The translations under genes were made by a program, and so were the position numbers. From Chloroflexota bacterium (GTDB lineage: Bacteria; Chloroflexota; Dehalococcoidia; UBA1151; TMED-70): 64,000 nt of DNA. Below are positions 44,707-53,725 of this stretch, in pieces. Each line of letters begins with the position of its first letter. Positions within the stretch are counted from its first letter, which is position 1. The DNA lies in contig PBHA01000004.1 in the NCBI GenBank assembly GCA_002719425.1, positions 90,981 to 154,980 of the forward strand. Direction: 5' to 3'. Below the pieces are notes generated by a model. It did no database searches. It had not been told where the DNA came from and was given only the letters and a program-made list of their open reading frames with translations.

Positions 44707-45300
44707 ATGAACTTTAAAAGAAAATCTAAAAAAAGTCGAACTACAGGTGAAACTCAAATATCTATAGAAGTAAACATGGATGGAAAAGGTATTTCTGAAA
44801 TTAAATCTCCAATAGGAATGTTGAATCATATGCTTGATCAAATTTCTAGACATGGTTTGATAGATATAAATGCTTCAATTCAAGGGGATTTAGAGACAGG
44901 TACACATCATATAATTGAGGATACAGCTATAGTTTTAGGAATGTGTATTGATGATGCTTTAGGAGATAGAGTTGGGATTGTAAGAATGGGTGATAAAACA
45001 TGTTTGTTAGATGAAGCTTTGTGTAGTGTAGCACTAGATTTATCCGGAAGAGGTTATTCAGTAATTGACATGGGAAGCTCAGATAATGAAGGAGAGTTTT
45101 CATTAGATATGGGAAGGCATTTTTATGAATCATTATCAGCAAATGGTAGATTTGGAATTCATCTAAAAATGTTGTCTGGTTCAAATCATCACCACATTCT
45201 TGAATCTTCCTTCAAAACATTCTCTAGAGCTTTAAGAGAAGCCGCTTCTATTGATCCTAGAAGAGTTGATTCAATTGCGTCGACAAAAGGTTCCTTATAA
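44707..45300 (+). CDS. hisB: Imidazoleglycerol-phosphate dehydratase
   Basis: 197 residues, monofunctional enzyme. Metal-binding histidine motifs: LNHMLDQISRHGLIDI, TGTHHIIEDTAIVLG, FYESLSANGRFGIHLKML and GSNHHHILESSFKTFSRALR, with C-terminal DPRRVDSIASTKG. Last gene of this his run; hisA, hisF, hisH and hisI/E must be elsewhere. Its stop overlaps that of convergent purS by 6 bp (TTATAA). Confidence 0.96.
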   Translation: MNFKRKSKKSRTTGETQISIEVNMDGKGISEIKSPIGMLNHMLDQISRHGLIDINASIQGDLETGTHHIIEDTAIVLGMCIDDALGDRVGIVRMGDKTCLLDEALCSVALDLSGRGYSVIDMGSSDNEGEFSLDMGRHFYESLSANGRFGIHLKMLSGSNHHHILESSFKTFSRALREAASIDPRRVDSIASTKGSL

Positions 45301-45540
45301 TTTTTCAAATGAAAATTTTTCTATAATAGGGTTAGATAACAACTTATCAGATATTTCAGCAACTACTTTTTCTGCATTCTCAGTAGAATCAGAGTCTATT
45401 TCTACGATAAAAATTTTTCCAGATCGAATGTTTTTTATATCATGAAATCCAATTCGATTTGCTGATTCAGTTATTGTTAAACCTTGAGGGTCATTGACAT
45501 TATCTTTATATAAAATTTTTACTTCGTATTTGTATATCAA
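45295..45540 (-). CDS. purS: Phosphoribosylformylglycinamidine synthase subunit PurS
   Basis: 81 residues. YKYEVKILYKDNVNDPQG, ANRIGFHDIKNIRSGK and the DSDSTENAEKVVAEISDKL helix match PurS, the small bridging subunit of the three-part FGAM synthase (with PurQ and PurL, not in this window). TTG start. It closes a long leftward purine operon but is separated from purC by the DUF3105-DsbB-TlpA module. Confidence 0.92.
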   Translation of the reverse strand: MIYKYEVKILYKDNVNDPQGLTITESANRIGFHDIKNIRSGKIFIVEIDSDSTENAEKVVAEISDKLLSNPIIEKFSFEKL

Positions 45541-45544
45541 AACT

Positions 45545-46126
45545 TTACTCTAGTATATTTCCAGCTGTCATAACTTGAAAAAATTGATCTTCAGATAGTG
45601 ATCCTGCATGTCTCATATAAACTGTTCCATCTGGATTAAGGAAGACCCAAAAAGGAAATGCACTTAGCCCAAAAGAATCAGCTATAGAGTTATTTTCATC
45701 GTCAAAAATTGTAGGTATATTGAACTGCTCTCTTTGTAACCAGCTATCTGGAGGATAATTATTCCTATTTTTGTCTATGTGTGTTGCAACCCCAAATAAG
45801 TTTAGATTATTTGGATAACCATTAGAATTAATAAATTTTTGAATCATAGGAACTTCTCTTTGACAATGAGAACACCAGTGAGCTAAAAACACAATAATAG
45901 ATGCTTTTTTTTCTTCAAGACCTATTCTAGTAGTAACTGTTATTGGTTCAGAGTTTAAGTCAACTCCTGTAGGAATTGGAGCATAAGCTCCCACAGCAGC
46001 ATCTTCTATATTTCGATTATATTCTGGTAAACTTCCACCTTTTATAGTAACTTCAGAAAAATTAAAGCTTGAGGATGAGCAAGAAAAAATAAAAATTAAT
46101 AAAAACACTAATGTTTTAATTTTCAA
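45545..46126 (-). CDS. TlpA-like thiol-disulfide lipoprotein (thioredoxin fold)
   Basis: 193 residues from TTG 46126, chosen because AGGAG lies eight bases before it and it yields a lipoprotein signal peptide (KIKTLVFLLIFIFSCSSSS, candidate lipobox Cys16). The mature part is a thioredoxin fold with the active-site pair in FLAHWCSHCQREVPMIQKF, then PTIFDDENNSIADSFGLSAF and PFWVFLNPDGTVYMRHAG. The start overlaps the DsbB-like stop by 4 nt. It probably oxidises or shuttles disulfides outside the membrane together with DsbB. Confidence 0.88.
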   Translation of the reverse strand: MKIKTLVFLLIFIFSCSSSSFNFSEVTIKGGSLPEYNRNIEDAAVGAYAPIPTGVDLNSEPITVTTRIGLEEKKASIIVFLAHWCSHCQREVPMIQKFINSNGYPNNLNLFGVATHIDKNRNNYPPDSWLQREQFNIPTIFDDENNSIADSFGLSAFPFWVFLNPDGTVYMRHAGSLSEDQFFQVMTAGNILE

Positions 46127-46653
46127 TTTTTTTCTCCTATTATTTTGTAGTTGATTAATATTAATAGTAATCCAAAAAAATTGAAAAAAGCCATTAAAGG
46201 AATGGAAATAAATCCTAATTCCCAAATATATGGACTTGAACAGCTTACTACATCACAAGTTTCATCAGGAGGAAAAAGTTGAATCCAGTAGTGGTATAGA
46301 GTGAGTATCATGCCAGAAATAATAAAAGGTATAGAAATAACTATTCCAAAACTATTCCTTTTGATCCAGGCTATGAAAAAAATAAACACAAGAGGGAATA
46401 AAAAAATTCTTTCAAACCAACAATATTTACATGGTTCTAAATCTTTTACCTCAGAAAGATATAATGAAGAAAGCGTCCCAATCAAAGAGAGAATAAAACC
46501 ATAAAGTAAAGCATTTTGTGAAGTAAACCTTGATTTAAGGTGTATAGTTCTAGTAATTTGATTATCTCTTACAAATAGATTTATAAGCGTGATCATAGAA
46601 AAAGACACAACATAAATCAAGCTCAAGATTGCCAATATTTTTATTTCCTGCAT
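46123..46653 (-). CDS. Disulfide bond formation protein B (DsbB/BdbC-like)
   Basis: 176 residues, five hydrophobic segments (one more than the usual four). First redox pair in LEPCKYCWFERIFLFPLVF (C-x-x-C-W-x-x-R), second pair in PPDETCDVVSCSSPYIWELG, as in BdbC-type proteins, then FISIPLMAFFNFFGLLLI. It passes electrons from a periplasmic thioredoxin-like partner to quinone. Directly coupled to the TlpA-like gene; one base after the DUF3105 gene. Confidence 0.9.
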   Translation of the reverse strand: MQEIKILAILSLIYVVSFSMITLINLFVRDNQITRTIHLKSRFTSQNALLYGFILSLIGTLSSLYLSEVKDLEPCKYCWFERIFLFPLVFIFFIAWIKRNSFGIVISIPFIISGMILTLYHYWIQLFPPDETCDVVSCSSPYIWELGFISIPLMAFFNFFGLLLILINYKIIGEKN

Positions 46654-46654
46654 T

Positions 46655-47341
46655 TTAGTTTCCTCTGAAGGAAGATAGGGGAGCTCTATCTTGATAAGCT
46701 CTTATAAATTCTGTGATTTGTTTCTCGTCAAATTCCATTAATTTTAGATGATGTCTCCATCCTGTTATTGCTATTGGATATTCATCAAAAGCACTATAAG
46801 GTGTCATTATAAATTGATAATTACTGCTAGGCATGAGGTTTCCCAAATTTTCTTTTAGGTTCTCACAAGCTTCACCCCCAGTTTTAATAGAAGTAGCTTC
46901 ATCATCAATCCTTGAACAATCATAATGTATACCTATACCACCATGAAGTAAGTTAGCAACTAAGATTTCATTAGGTAGCTGTGAATCATACTTTCCCCAT
47001 GGGGCAGGAGAAGTTACCCCCACACCTGGAACAGGTCTTTCAGTATCTATCCAGTATGCACCAGAAGTAGGAGGAGAAAGTGTATAACCTTTGTGAGGTT
47101 CTCCAATTCCAACTTCTTTCCTATCGTCTTCCGGATCAACAGCAACAGGCCCTTCTAGATTTACACCTTTTCCTTTGATTTTATTGCTAGAACTTCCTGC
47201 ACCCAAGGCTGGACTAATGGTTAGACCTAATATGAATACCAATGCTATCAGGCTTCCAAAAAAGTACAAAAAAAATCTTTTTCTTCTCTTTTTTTCTTTA
47301 TTTTTATCTCTTCTCTCGTTAGAAATTTGAGTCTTGCTCAT
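46655..47341 (-). CDS. DUF3105 domain protein, membrane anchored
   Basis: 228 residues: Arg/Lys-rich N-terminus (RRDKNKEKKRRKRFFLYF), one membrane helix (residues about 24-46), then an extracytoplasmic DUF3105 domain with HKGYTLSPPTSGAYWIDTER, LVANLLHGGIGIHYDCSR, and ITGWRHHLKLMEFDEKQITE. The two conserved cysteines (CSR and GEAC) could form a disulfide. The function of DUF3105 is unknown; His-rich motifs (LLHGG, WRHH) hint at metal binding. Being the first gene of the DUF3105-DsbB-TlpA set suggests it is a client or partner of the thiol system. Confidence 0.85.
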   Translation of the reverse strand: MSKTQISNERRDKNKEKKRRKRFFLYFFGSLIALVFILGLTISPALGAGSSSNKIKGKGVNLEGPVAVDPEDDRKEVGIGEPHKGYTLSPPTSGAYWIDTERPVPGVGVTSPAPWGKYDSQLPNEILVANLLHGGIGIHYDCSRIDDEATSIKTGGEACENLKENLGNLMPSSNYQFIMTPYSAFDEYPIAITGWRHHLKLMEFDEKQITEFIRAYQDRAPLSSFRGN

Positions 47342-47395
47342 TCCTTTACGATGATCGGGTCTGAAATTAACTATTTTTTTTATCCTTATTTCTGA

Positions 47396-48292
47396 CTATA
47401 TATTTAATTTATCATTTGTTAGAAGTTCATAAATCTCTAAATACCTACCTAAAGTATTTTTTATCACATCATTTGGTACTGTAGGCGGAGGAGGAGTTTT
47501 ATTCCAATCTTGTTTGTTAAGCCAGTCACGAAGAAATTGTTTATCATACGGATTTGGAGAATTACCTGCAGTATAATCACTTTTTTTCCAAAATCTACTT
47601 GAATCAGGAGTAAGCACTTCATCTATTAAAATAATTTCATTATCAATAATTCCAAACTCAAATTTTGTATCTGCTAAAATTATTCCTTTTTCTTCACATA
47701 AATCATGAGCTTTTATGTATAAATAAATAGATATTTCCTCTAATTGTTCATAAAGTTTTTTTCCTATAAGTTCCTTACCGTCACTTACTGACAATGGTTC
47801 ATCGTGTCCCTCACTTGCTTTAGTTGAGGGTGTAAAAATAGGTTTTTCAAATCTCTGAGCTTCCAATATTCCTTTTGGCAATGGCATATCATTCATGGTT
47901 CCTTTATTTTTATACTCAACCCAAGCACTACCAGTTATGTAACCCCTAACAACACATTCCATATCAATTCTTTTTGCTTTTTTTACTACGGTTGATCTTT
48001 GTAAAATTTTGTTATCTAAGTTCTGAAAGTTTGTATATTTTGAGAAATCATAATTCTCTCCCTTTGAAACAAAATGGGTTTTAATATCTTCAAGTTGATT
48101 GAACCAAAATGAGCTTAAATTGTTTAGTATTATTCCTTTAGATGGAACAACCTCATTCATAATTACATCGAAAGCAGAAATTCTATCTGTTGCTATGAAT
48201 AACAACAAATTTTCATCCAGTGAATATATATCTCTTACTTTTCCCGAATGAATTTTGTTATTTAAGTTAGTATTTCTTAGTTTATTTTCCAT
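47396..48292 (-). CDS. purC: Phosphoribosylaminoimidazole-succinocarboxamide synthase
   Basis: 298 residues. SAICAR synthase of de novo purine synthesis. KIHSGKVRDIYSLDENLLLF at the N-terminus, ATDRISAFDVIMNEVVPSKG, MECVVRGYITGSAWVEYKN, STKASEGHDEPLSVSDG, ILADTKFEFGIIDNEIILID and DEVLTPDSSRFW are family motifs. Overlaps the end of purB by 16 nt, so the two are co-translated. Confidence 0.96.
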   Translation of the reverse strand: MENKLRNTNLNNKIHSGKVRDIYSLDENLLLFIATDRISAFDVIMNEVVPSKGIILNNLSSFWFNQLEDIKTHFVSKGENYDFSKYTNFQNLDNKILQRSTVVKKAKRIDMECVVRGYITGSAWVEYKNKGTMNDMPLPKGILEAQRFEKPIFTPSTKASEGHDEPLSVSDGKELIGKKLYEQLEEISIYLYIKAHDLCEEKGIILADTKFEFGIIDNEIILIDEVLTPDSSRFWKKSDYTAGNSPNPYDKQFLRDWLNKQDWNKTPPPPTVPNDVIKNTLGRYLEIYELLTNDKLNI

Positions 48293-49584
48293 CCTAGACT
48301 CCTAAATTGTTCTTTAGTGAATCTTAGGTAAAAGTCATAATCAAATATTTCAGAGATTTCTTTTTCAGAAATTAGTGATGAAATGACTTTATTTTGAATG
48401 CAAAGATCCTTGAGGTTTTTTTTATTTTCTAAAACTTCCATTGAAATAGATTGAACAAGGTCATATGCTTCGTTTTTATCAATTCCTGATTCAATTAACT
48501 TTAGCATTATTCTAGGAGAAAAAATTAATCCTTTTGAATCATCAAGATTTCTTAGCATATTATCTCTTTTAACTTCTAATCCACTAATAATTTGATACGC
48601 TAGGAAAAGAATATAATCTGTTGCTATTGATGAGTCTGGTAATATAACTCTTTCTGCAGAAGAATGAGAAATATCTCTTTCATGCCAAAGAGGAACATTT
48701 TGTAGGGCTGTAGAACTATTTGATCTTATAACTCTAGCTAAACCACAGATTCTCTCAGATAGTTCAGGGTTTCTTTTGTGTGGCATTGATGAAGAACCTT
48801 TAGTAACAAATCCTTCTTTACCAAAAGGCTCTCTAGCCTCATCAACTTCACTTCTTTGTAGATGTCTTATTTCTATGGCTAGCTTTTCCAAAGTACTAGC
48901 TAGTAAACCTAAGTTTTGACAGTATTCTGCGTGTATATCTCTTTGGATAATTTGATTAGTTATAATTCCAGGATTTAAGCCGAGTTTTTTTGATATAATT
49001 TTTTCTAATTTTGGTGATACTGTTGCATACGATCCAACTGGTCCAGAAATCATACAAATTGATGCTCTTTCTTTAGATTGATTAAATCTTTCAGAATGTC
49101 TTGATAATTCATCCCAAAAAATACCTAACTTTGCACCAAAACTCATAGGTTCGGCATACATTCCATGAGATCTTCCCATTATGGGAGTTGATATTTCTTC
49201 TATTGCTTTTTTCTTGATAGATTCCATCAATTTATTTATTTCGCCATCAATATGATCTATTGATTCGATAAGTTGTAAACTCAATGCTGTATCTTTTACA
49301 TCATTTGAGGTTATACCGTGATGAATCCACCTAGATTCTTTCCCAAGATTTTCTGAAATAGATTTTACAAATGAGACTATATCATGCTTAGTCTCATCAA
49401 AATACTTATTGTATTTTTTCATATCAAATTTTATAAGTTTTATTTTCTCTAAATCATTATCAGGAATTATTCCTAATTCATTCCATGCTTCACACGTAGC
49501 TAACTCTACCTTTAGCCAAGTATTATACATATTTTCATCAGACCATATGTACGAAATTTTTTCTCTTGAATATCTAGGTATCAA
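48277..49584 (-). CDS. purB: Adenylosuccinate lyase
   Basis: 435 residues. Cleaves SAICAR and adenylosuccinate. Fumarase/aspartase-superfamily signature GSSSMPHKRNPELSERICG near residue 265 with catalytic Ser; SRWIHHGITSNDVKDTAL (His), MGRSHGMYAEPMSFGAKLG (His), HERDISHSSAERVILPDSS. TTG start with AAAGGA seven bases upstream, overlapping the HAD gene by 11 nt. Confidence 0.96.
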   Translation of the reverse strand: MIPRYSREKISYIWSDENMYNTWLKVELATCEAWNELGIIPDNDLEKIKLIKFDMKKYNKYFDETKHDIVSFVKSISENLGKESRWIHHGITSNDVKDTALSLQLIESIDHIDGEINKLMESIKKKAIEEISTPIMGRSHGMYAEPMSFGAKLGIFWDELSRHSERFNQSKERASICMISGPVGSYATVSPKLEKIISKKLGLNPGIITNQIIQRDIHAEYCQNLGLLASTLEKLAIEIRHLQRSEVDEAREPFGKEGFVTKGSSSMPHKRNPELSERICGLARVIRSNSSTALQNVPLWHERDISHSSAERVILPDSSIATDYILFLAYQIISGLEVKRDNMLRNLDDSKGLIFSPRIMLKLIESGIDKNEAYDLVQSISMEVLENKKNLKDLCIQNKVISSLISEKEISEIFDYDFYLRFTKEQFRSLGWKIN

Positions 49585-50251
49585 TATTATTTCCTTTGAT
49601 TTTAGTAATATGATTGATTATTTGCACAAAATCTATAAATTTATTAACACTTATTTTTTTTTCTAAAAGACTATTATATAACGGATTTAAAGCAAAGATT
49701 TCATCACAATTAACCGAAGCACATAAATCAGTAGTAATTCCATCACCTATATAAATTAAATGATGACTTTCAACTAGAGAATTTACTGTTTTACACTTAC
49801 AAATCCCCCAGTCATTTGAACATTCTTCATTAGAAGATTTTGAGTAGTCAAATGATACATTTTTATATTTATCGACAGACATATCTGCGGCGATAACATT
49901 TATATTTTTTAGATGATCTTCCAGAACAGGCTTAATATATTGATTTAGCCCAGAGCTAAGAACTATCACATTGATATCCTCTCTCAGGGAAAATTCTACA
50001 AGATCAGAAAATCCTTTCCGAATTTTACTTTTGTCTTTTGAAGTAGCTTTCATATTTTCAATTGATGTTTTCTTTAATGCTTCCTTAAATGAAAGTTCCT
50101 GATAGTTTTTGAAATTTACTTTTTTGGCTTTGTACAGATCTGCTATATGATCATACTCTTTAGGTACATATTCTCTTAGCACGTCTCTAGCTGTATTTGA
50201 TTCAACCAAAGTGTCATCAAAATCTATGATTAAGCTTATTTTTTTATTCAT
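49574..50251 (-). CDS. HAD-superfamily phosphatase (MtnX/SerB-like) in purine operon
   Basis: 225 residues. HAD motifs: nucleophile IIDFDDTLVESNTARDVL, motif II VIVLSSGLNQYI, motif IV LIYIGDGITTDLCAS; a Cys-containing loop ECSNDWGICKCK resembles the C-x-x-CK segment of MtnX-type HAD-IB phosphatases. It overlaps purD by 8 nt and purB by 11 nt, so it is translationally linked to purine synthesis. A nucleotide or phosphosugar substrate is plausible but not shown. Confidence 0.78.
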   Translation of the reverse strand: MNKKISLIIDFDDTLVESNTARDVLREYVPKEYDHIADLYKAKKVNFKNYQELSFKEALKKTSIENMKATSKDKSKIRKGFSDLVEFSLREDINVIVLSSGLNQYIKPVLEDHLKNINVIAADMSVDKYKNVSFDYSKSSNEECSNDWGICKCKTVNSLVESHHLIYIGDGITTDLCASVNCDEIFALNPLYNSLLEKKISVNKFIDFVQIINHITKIKGNNIDT

Positions 50252-51512
50252 TTACAATAGCTCTTAGTGCAATATCTTTTCGATAAAAAGAGTTTTTGAA
50301 TGAGACTTTTTTTAGCTCACTATATACATTTTCTCTAGAGTGATAAATTGATTCACCCAAAGTTGATAAGACTAACACTCTACCTCCGTTTGTAACTAAT
50401 TTTTTATCTGATATTTTTGTTCCAGAGTGAAAACAAAAAACTTCATTATCGATTTGATCTAATCCATTAATTTCAAATCCTGATTGATATTTTTCAGGGT
50501 AACCGCCTGAACAAACAACAACACAAACCCCTTTTTGATTTTTCCACTTTACTGTATTCTTATTTAATTTTGATTCTGCTACTTCAAAAAAAACATCAAT
50601 AATATTTCCATCATACATAGGCATTATTAATTCACATTCAGGATCTCCAAATCTGCAATTATACTCTATAACTTTTGGACCTTCTTCAGTAATCATTATC
50701 CCTGTGTATAGAATTCCTTTGAATGAGGAGTTAATATTATTCATAGATTTTATTGTAGGATTAACTATATTTTCCAAGATATTATTTTCAAGATCTTTAC
50801 ACCAAAATTCTGGAGGTGAGTAGCATCCCATTCCACCAGTATTTGATCCTAAATCATCATCAAAAGCTCTCTTGTAATCACAAATAGCTACTGGCTTTGA
50901 ATAGTTTTTTCCATCAGTAAAGCAAAAGACACTAACCTCTTTTCCAAAAATTCTATCTTCAATTAAGATAGATTTACCCGATTCTCCAAGTTTGTTTTTT
51001 ATCAATAAGTCGTTTAATATCTCTATCATTTGATCATTTGAATTAGGTAAAAAAACACCTTTCCCAGCTGCTAGTCCATCAGCCTTGATCACAATATTTT
51101 GAAAACCTTTATTTTCTGAATATTCTTTTGCTTTATCAAAATCTGAAAAAAACTCTGCGTACGCTGTGGGTATTTTATTGTTTAACATTAGTTTTTTTGA
51201 AAAGATTTTTGATGATTCAATCCTTGCAGCCTCTTTTGTAGGTCCAAATACTTTAATATTATTTTTATTTAGAATGTTTGTTATCCCTTTGCTGAGAGGT
51301 TCCTCAGGACCTACTATAACTATATCTGGATTAATATCTAAGATTTTATTAATAATGATTTTAAAATTACTTAAGGGTTCTGAATAAGTTGATAAAGCTA
51401 CAATACCAGAGTTATCTGTAAATGTATAAATTTTTTTTACTCTATCATCAAGTGATAATTTCCAAACAATAGAGTGTTCTCTTCCTCCTGAACCAATAAC
51501 AACAACTTTCAT
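50244..51512 (-). CDS. purD: Phosphoribosylamine-glycine ligase
   Basis: 422 residues from ATG 51512, two bases after guaA ends (a GTG four codons earlier would overlap guaA). GARS of purine synthesis, ATP-grasp fold. KVVVIGSGGREHSIVWKL, VGPEEPLSKGI, IKADGLAAGKGVFLP, GMGCYSPPEFWCKDLEN, VIEYNCRFGDPECELIMPM and GGYPEKYQSG are family motifs. Part of guaA-purD-HAD-purB-purC. Confidence 0.96.
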   Translation of the reverse strand: MKVVVIGSGGREHSIVWKLSLDDRVKKIYTFTDNSGIVALSTYSEPLSNFKIIINKILDINPDIVIVGPEEPLSKGITNILNKNNIKVFGPTKEAARIESSKIFSKKLMLNNKIPTAYAEFFSDFDKAKEYSENKGFQNIVIKADGLAAGKGVFLPNSNDQMIEILNDLLIKNKLGESGKSILIEDRIFGKEVSVFCFTDGKNYSKPVAICDYKRAFDDDLGSNTGGMGCYSPPEFWCKDLENNILENIVNPTIKSMNNINSSFKGILYTGIMITEEGPKVIEYNCRFGDPECELIMPMYDGNIIDVFFEVAESKLNKNTVKWKNQKGVCVVVCSGGYPEKYQSGFEINGLDQIDNEVFCFHSGTKISDKKLVTNGGRVLVLSTLGESIYHSRENVYSELKKVSFKNSFYRKDIALRAIVNE

Positions 51513-51514
51513 AA

Positions 51515-53050
51515 TTATTCCCACTCTATAGTGCTAGGAGGTTTTGATGTAATGTCATAAACAACTCTATTTACACCTTCAACCTCATTTATGATTCTTG
51601 ATGATATATTAGACAAAATATCATATGGAATTTTAGACCAATCTGCTGTCATTGCATCTTTTGAATCTACGGCTCTAATAGCAATACAATTTTGATATGT
51701 TCTGTTGTCTCCCATAACACCAACACTTTGAGTATTAGTTAGTACTGCAAATGCTTGCCATATATCATCATACATACCAGATTTTCTTATTTCTTCAATA
51801 AAAATATGGTCTGCCTCACGTAACATATTAAGTTTTTTGTTAGTGATTTCTCCCATTATTCTTATAGCTAGCCCAGGTCCTGGAAAAGGATGTCTTCCTA
51901 TCACTTTTTCATTTATTCCCAGCTCTCTACCGATTTCTCTTACCTCATCCTTAAAAAGTAATTTAAGAGGTTCTATAAGCTTTAGATTCATTTTCTCTGG
52001 CAAACCACCCACATTATGATGACTTTTTATAACAACTTGGTGTCCATCTTTTATAATTGCAGACTCAACTACATCGGAGTATAGAGTTCCTTGAGCTAAA
52101 TATTTTACATTTTTGAGAGTTTTACTTTCATTTTCAAAAACATTAATAAATTCTGAACCTATGATTTTTCTCTTTTTTTCAGGGTCTGTGATTTTATTTA
52201 GCTTATTCAAGAATTGTGAGCTAGCGTCTACAAGTATGACATTTAGTCCTAAATCTTTTTTTAAGAACTTCATTACATCCTCATCTTCATTTTTTCTTAG
52301 AAGTCCATTATTTACAAAAATTGAGGTTAGTTGATTTCCGACAGCTTTATGAATGAGTGTAGCAGTAATACTTGAATCCACCCCACCTGAAAGTGCGCAG
52401 ATAACTTTTTTATCTCCAACTTTAATTCTAATTTCTTCAATAGTTTTTTCAATAAAATTTTTAGGAGTCCAATCATTTTTTGACTTACAAATATCAATAG
52501 CAAAATTGCTTAGCATTTCATCACCTAAATTAGTATTTTCAACCTCTGGGTGGAATTGCACTCCATAAAAATTATCCTTTTCAAAAGCTGCACAGAATGT
52601 ATTGTTTGTTTCAGCAATAGATTCAAAATTTTTTGGAATTTCAATGATCTTGTCTGAATGGCTCATCCAAACTTTGTTAGTAGAAGGAATGTTAGTAAAC
52701 AGCTTAGATTCTTTTTTTATCTTTAGAATTGCACTCCCGTATTCTCTATACTTTACTTTTTCAATTGATCCCTCAAATAAGTTAGCAATTAACTGCATCC
52801 CGTAACATATGCCTAAAATAGGAAGATTTTTTTCTAGTATCCAAGATGGTAATTCTGGAGCATTTTCATCATATACACTATTTGGTCCTCCTGAAAGAAT
52901 AAATCCCTTTATATTTCTGTCACTGAAAAAATTAGGATCTATATTTGGGCTTACTAAATCGCAAAATACATTTTTTTCCCTTAATCTACGAGAAATTAAT
53001 CTCGTATATTGTGATCCATAATCAAAAATGATAATTGTATCTTGCTTCAA
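51515..53050 (-). CDS. guaA: GMP synthase (glutamine-hydrolysing)
   Basis: 511 residues. N-terminal class I glutamine amidotransferase: SGGPNSVYDENAP, ILGICYGMQLIANLFEGS (nucleophile Cys) and YGVQFHPEVENTNLGDEML (His/Glu). ATP-pyrophosphatase P-loop ICALSGGVDSSITATLI near residue 217; C-terminal dimerisation domain FPGPGLAIRIMGE, ending KPPSTIEWE. Converts XMP to GMP. TTG start. First gene of the leftward purine operon; divergent from tsaC. Confidence 0.97.
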   Translation of the reverse strand: MKQDTIIIFDYGSQYTRLISRRLREKNVFCDLVSPNIDPNFFSDRNIKGFILSGGPNSVYDENAPELPSWILEKNLPILGICYGMQLIANLFEGSIEKVKYREYGSAILKIKKESKLFTNIPSTNKVWMSHSDKIIEIPKNFESIAETNNTFCAAFEKDNFYGVQFHPEVENTNLGDEMLSNFAIDICKSKNDWTPKNFIEKTIEEIRIKVGDKKVICALSGGVDSSITATLIHKAVGNQLTSIFVNNGLLRKNEDEDVMKFLKKDLGLNVILVDASSQFLNKLNKITDPEKKRKIIGSEFINVFENESKTLKNVKYLAQGTLYSDVVESAIIKDGHQVVIKSHHNVGGLPEKMNLKLIEPLKLLFKDEVREIGRELGINEKVIGRHPFPGPGLAIRIMGEITNKKLNMLREADHIFIEEIRKSGMYDDIWQAFAVLTNTQSVGVMGDNRTYQNCIAIRAVDSKDAMTADWSKIPYDILSNISSRIINEVEGVNRVVYDITSKPPSTIEWE

Positions 53051-53107
53051 GCTGTTCCCTGAATAAATTTATATATAAAATTAAGGATAAAGGTAAATTT
53101 TTAAAAA

Positions 53108-53725
53108 TTGAAGAGTAAACAAAATACAAAAATATTATTAGAAAAAACAATTCATTCTTTAAATAACGATGAACCGTGCATATTACCAACTGATACATTC
53201 TATGCATTATCAGTAAGAGCTAATAGTAGTTTGGCTGTTAAGAGATTGTTTGAAATAAAAAAAAGAGACTTAAATAAACCTGTGCCAATATTGATATCAA
53301 ACCTGGATGATATCAGTGATTATTGTGATACTTCATCAGAAATACTAAAAAAATTAGCAAATAAATTTTGGCCTGGTCCATTAACTATAGTCCTTCCCTT
53401 AATTGGAGGTATTCCTAGAGAAATTAATAATGATTCGGGTTTTTTAGGAGTAAGAGTACCAGATCATTCTTTTGCAGTAGATTTAATCAAAAAGCTTGCT
53501 CAACCAATTACAGGAACATCTGCTAATATAAGCAATTTTCCTCCATCTAAAGATATTAATGAAATAAAGTCAACTTTTGGTTCTAATATATCTAATTATA
53601 TTGATATTCCATGCGGTAAAGAAACTTTATCTTCAACTGTTATAAAGATTGACAATAACAATGTAATAGATATTTTAAGAGAAGGACCCATAACTATGGA
53701 TGATATTAATAAAGAAATTTCTTGA
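53108..53725 (+). CDS. tsaC: L-threonylcarbamoyladenylate synthase (Sua5/YciO/YrdC)
   Basis: 205 residues. Makes threonylcarbamoyl-AMP for t6A37 of tRNA, the substrate later thiomethylated by MtaB at 17 kb. ILPTDTFYALSVRANSSLAV, KRDLNKPVPILISN, FWPGPLTIVLPL, GVRVPDHSF and GTSANISNFPPS are the YrdC landmarks. TTG start. Its TGA stop overlaps the next gene's ATG (TGATG). Confidence 0.93.
   Translation: MKSKQNTKILLEKTIHSLNNDEPCILPTDTFYALSVRANSSLAVKRLFEIKKRDLNKPVPILISNLDDISDYCDTSSEILKKLANKFWPGPLTIVLPLIGGIPREINNDSGFLGVRVPDHSFAVDLIKKLAQPITGTSANISNFPPSKDINEIKSTFGSNISNYIDIPCGKETLSSTVIKIDNNNVIDILREGPITMDDINKEIS

Noticed and set aside
52113..53021. Several 60-75 codon plus-strand frames opposite guaA
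   Set aside because: They are antisense shadows of a well-conserved gene; no ribosome-binding site or known motif supports them.
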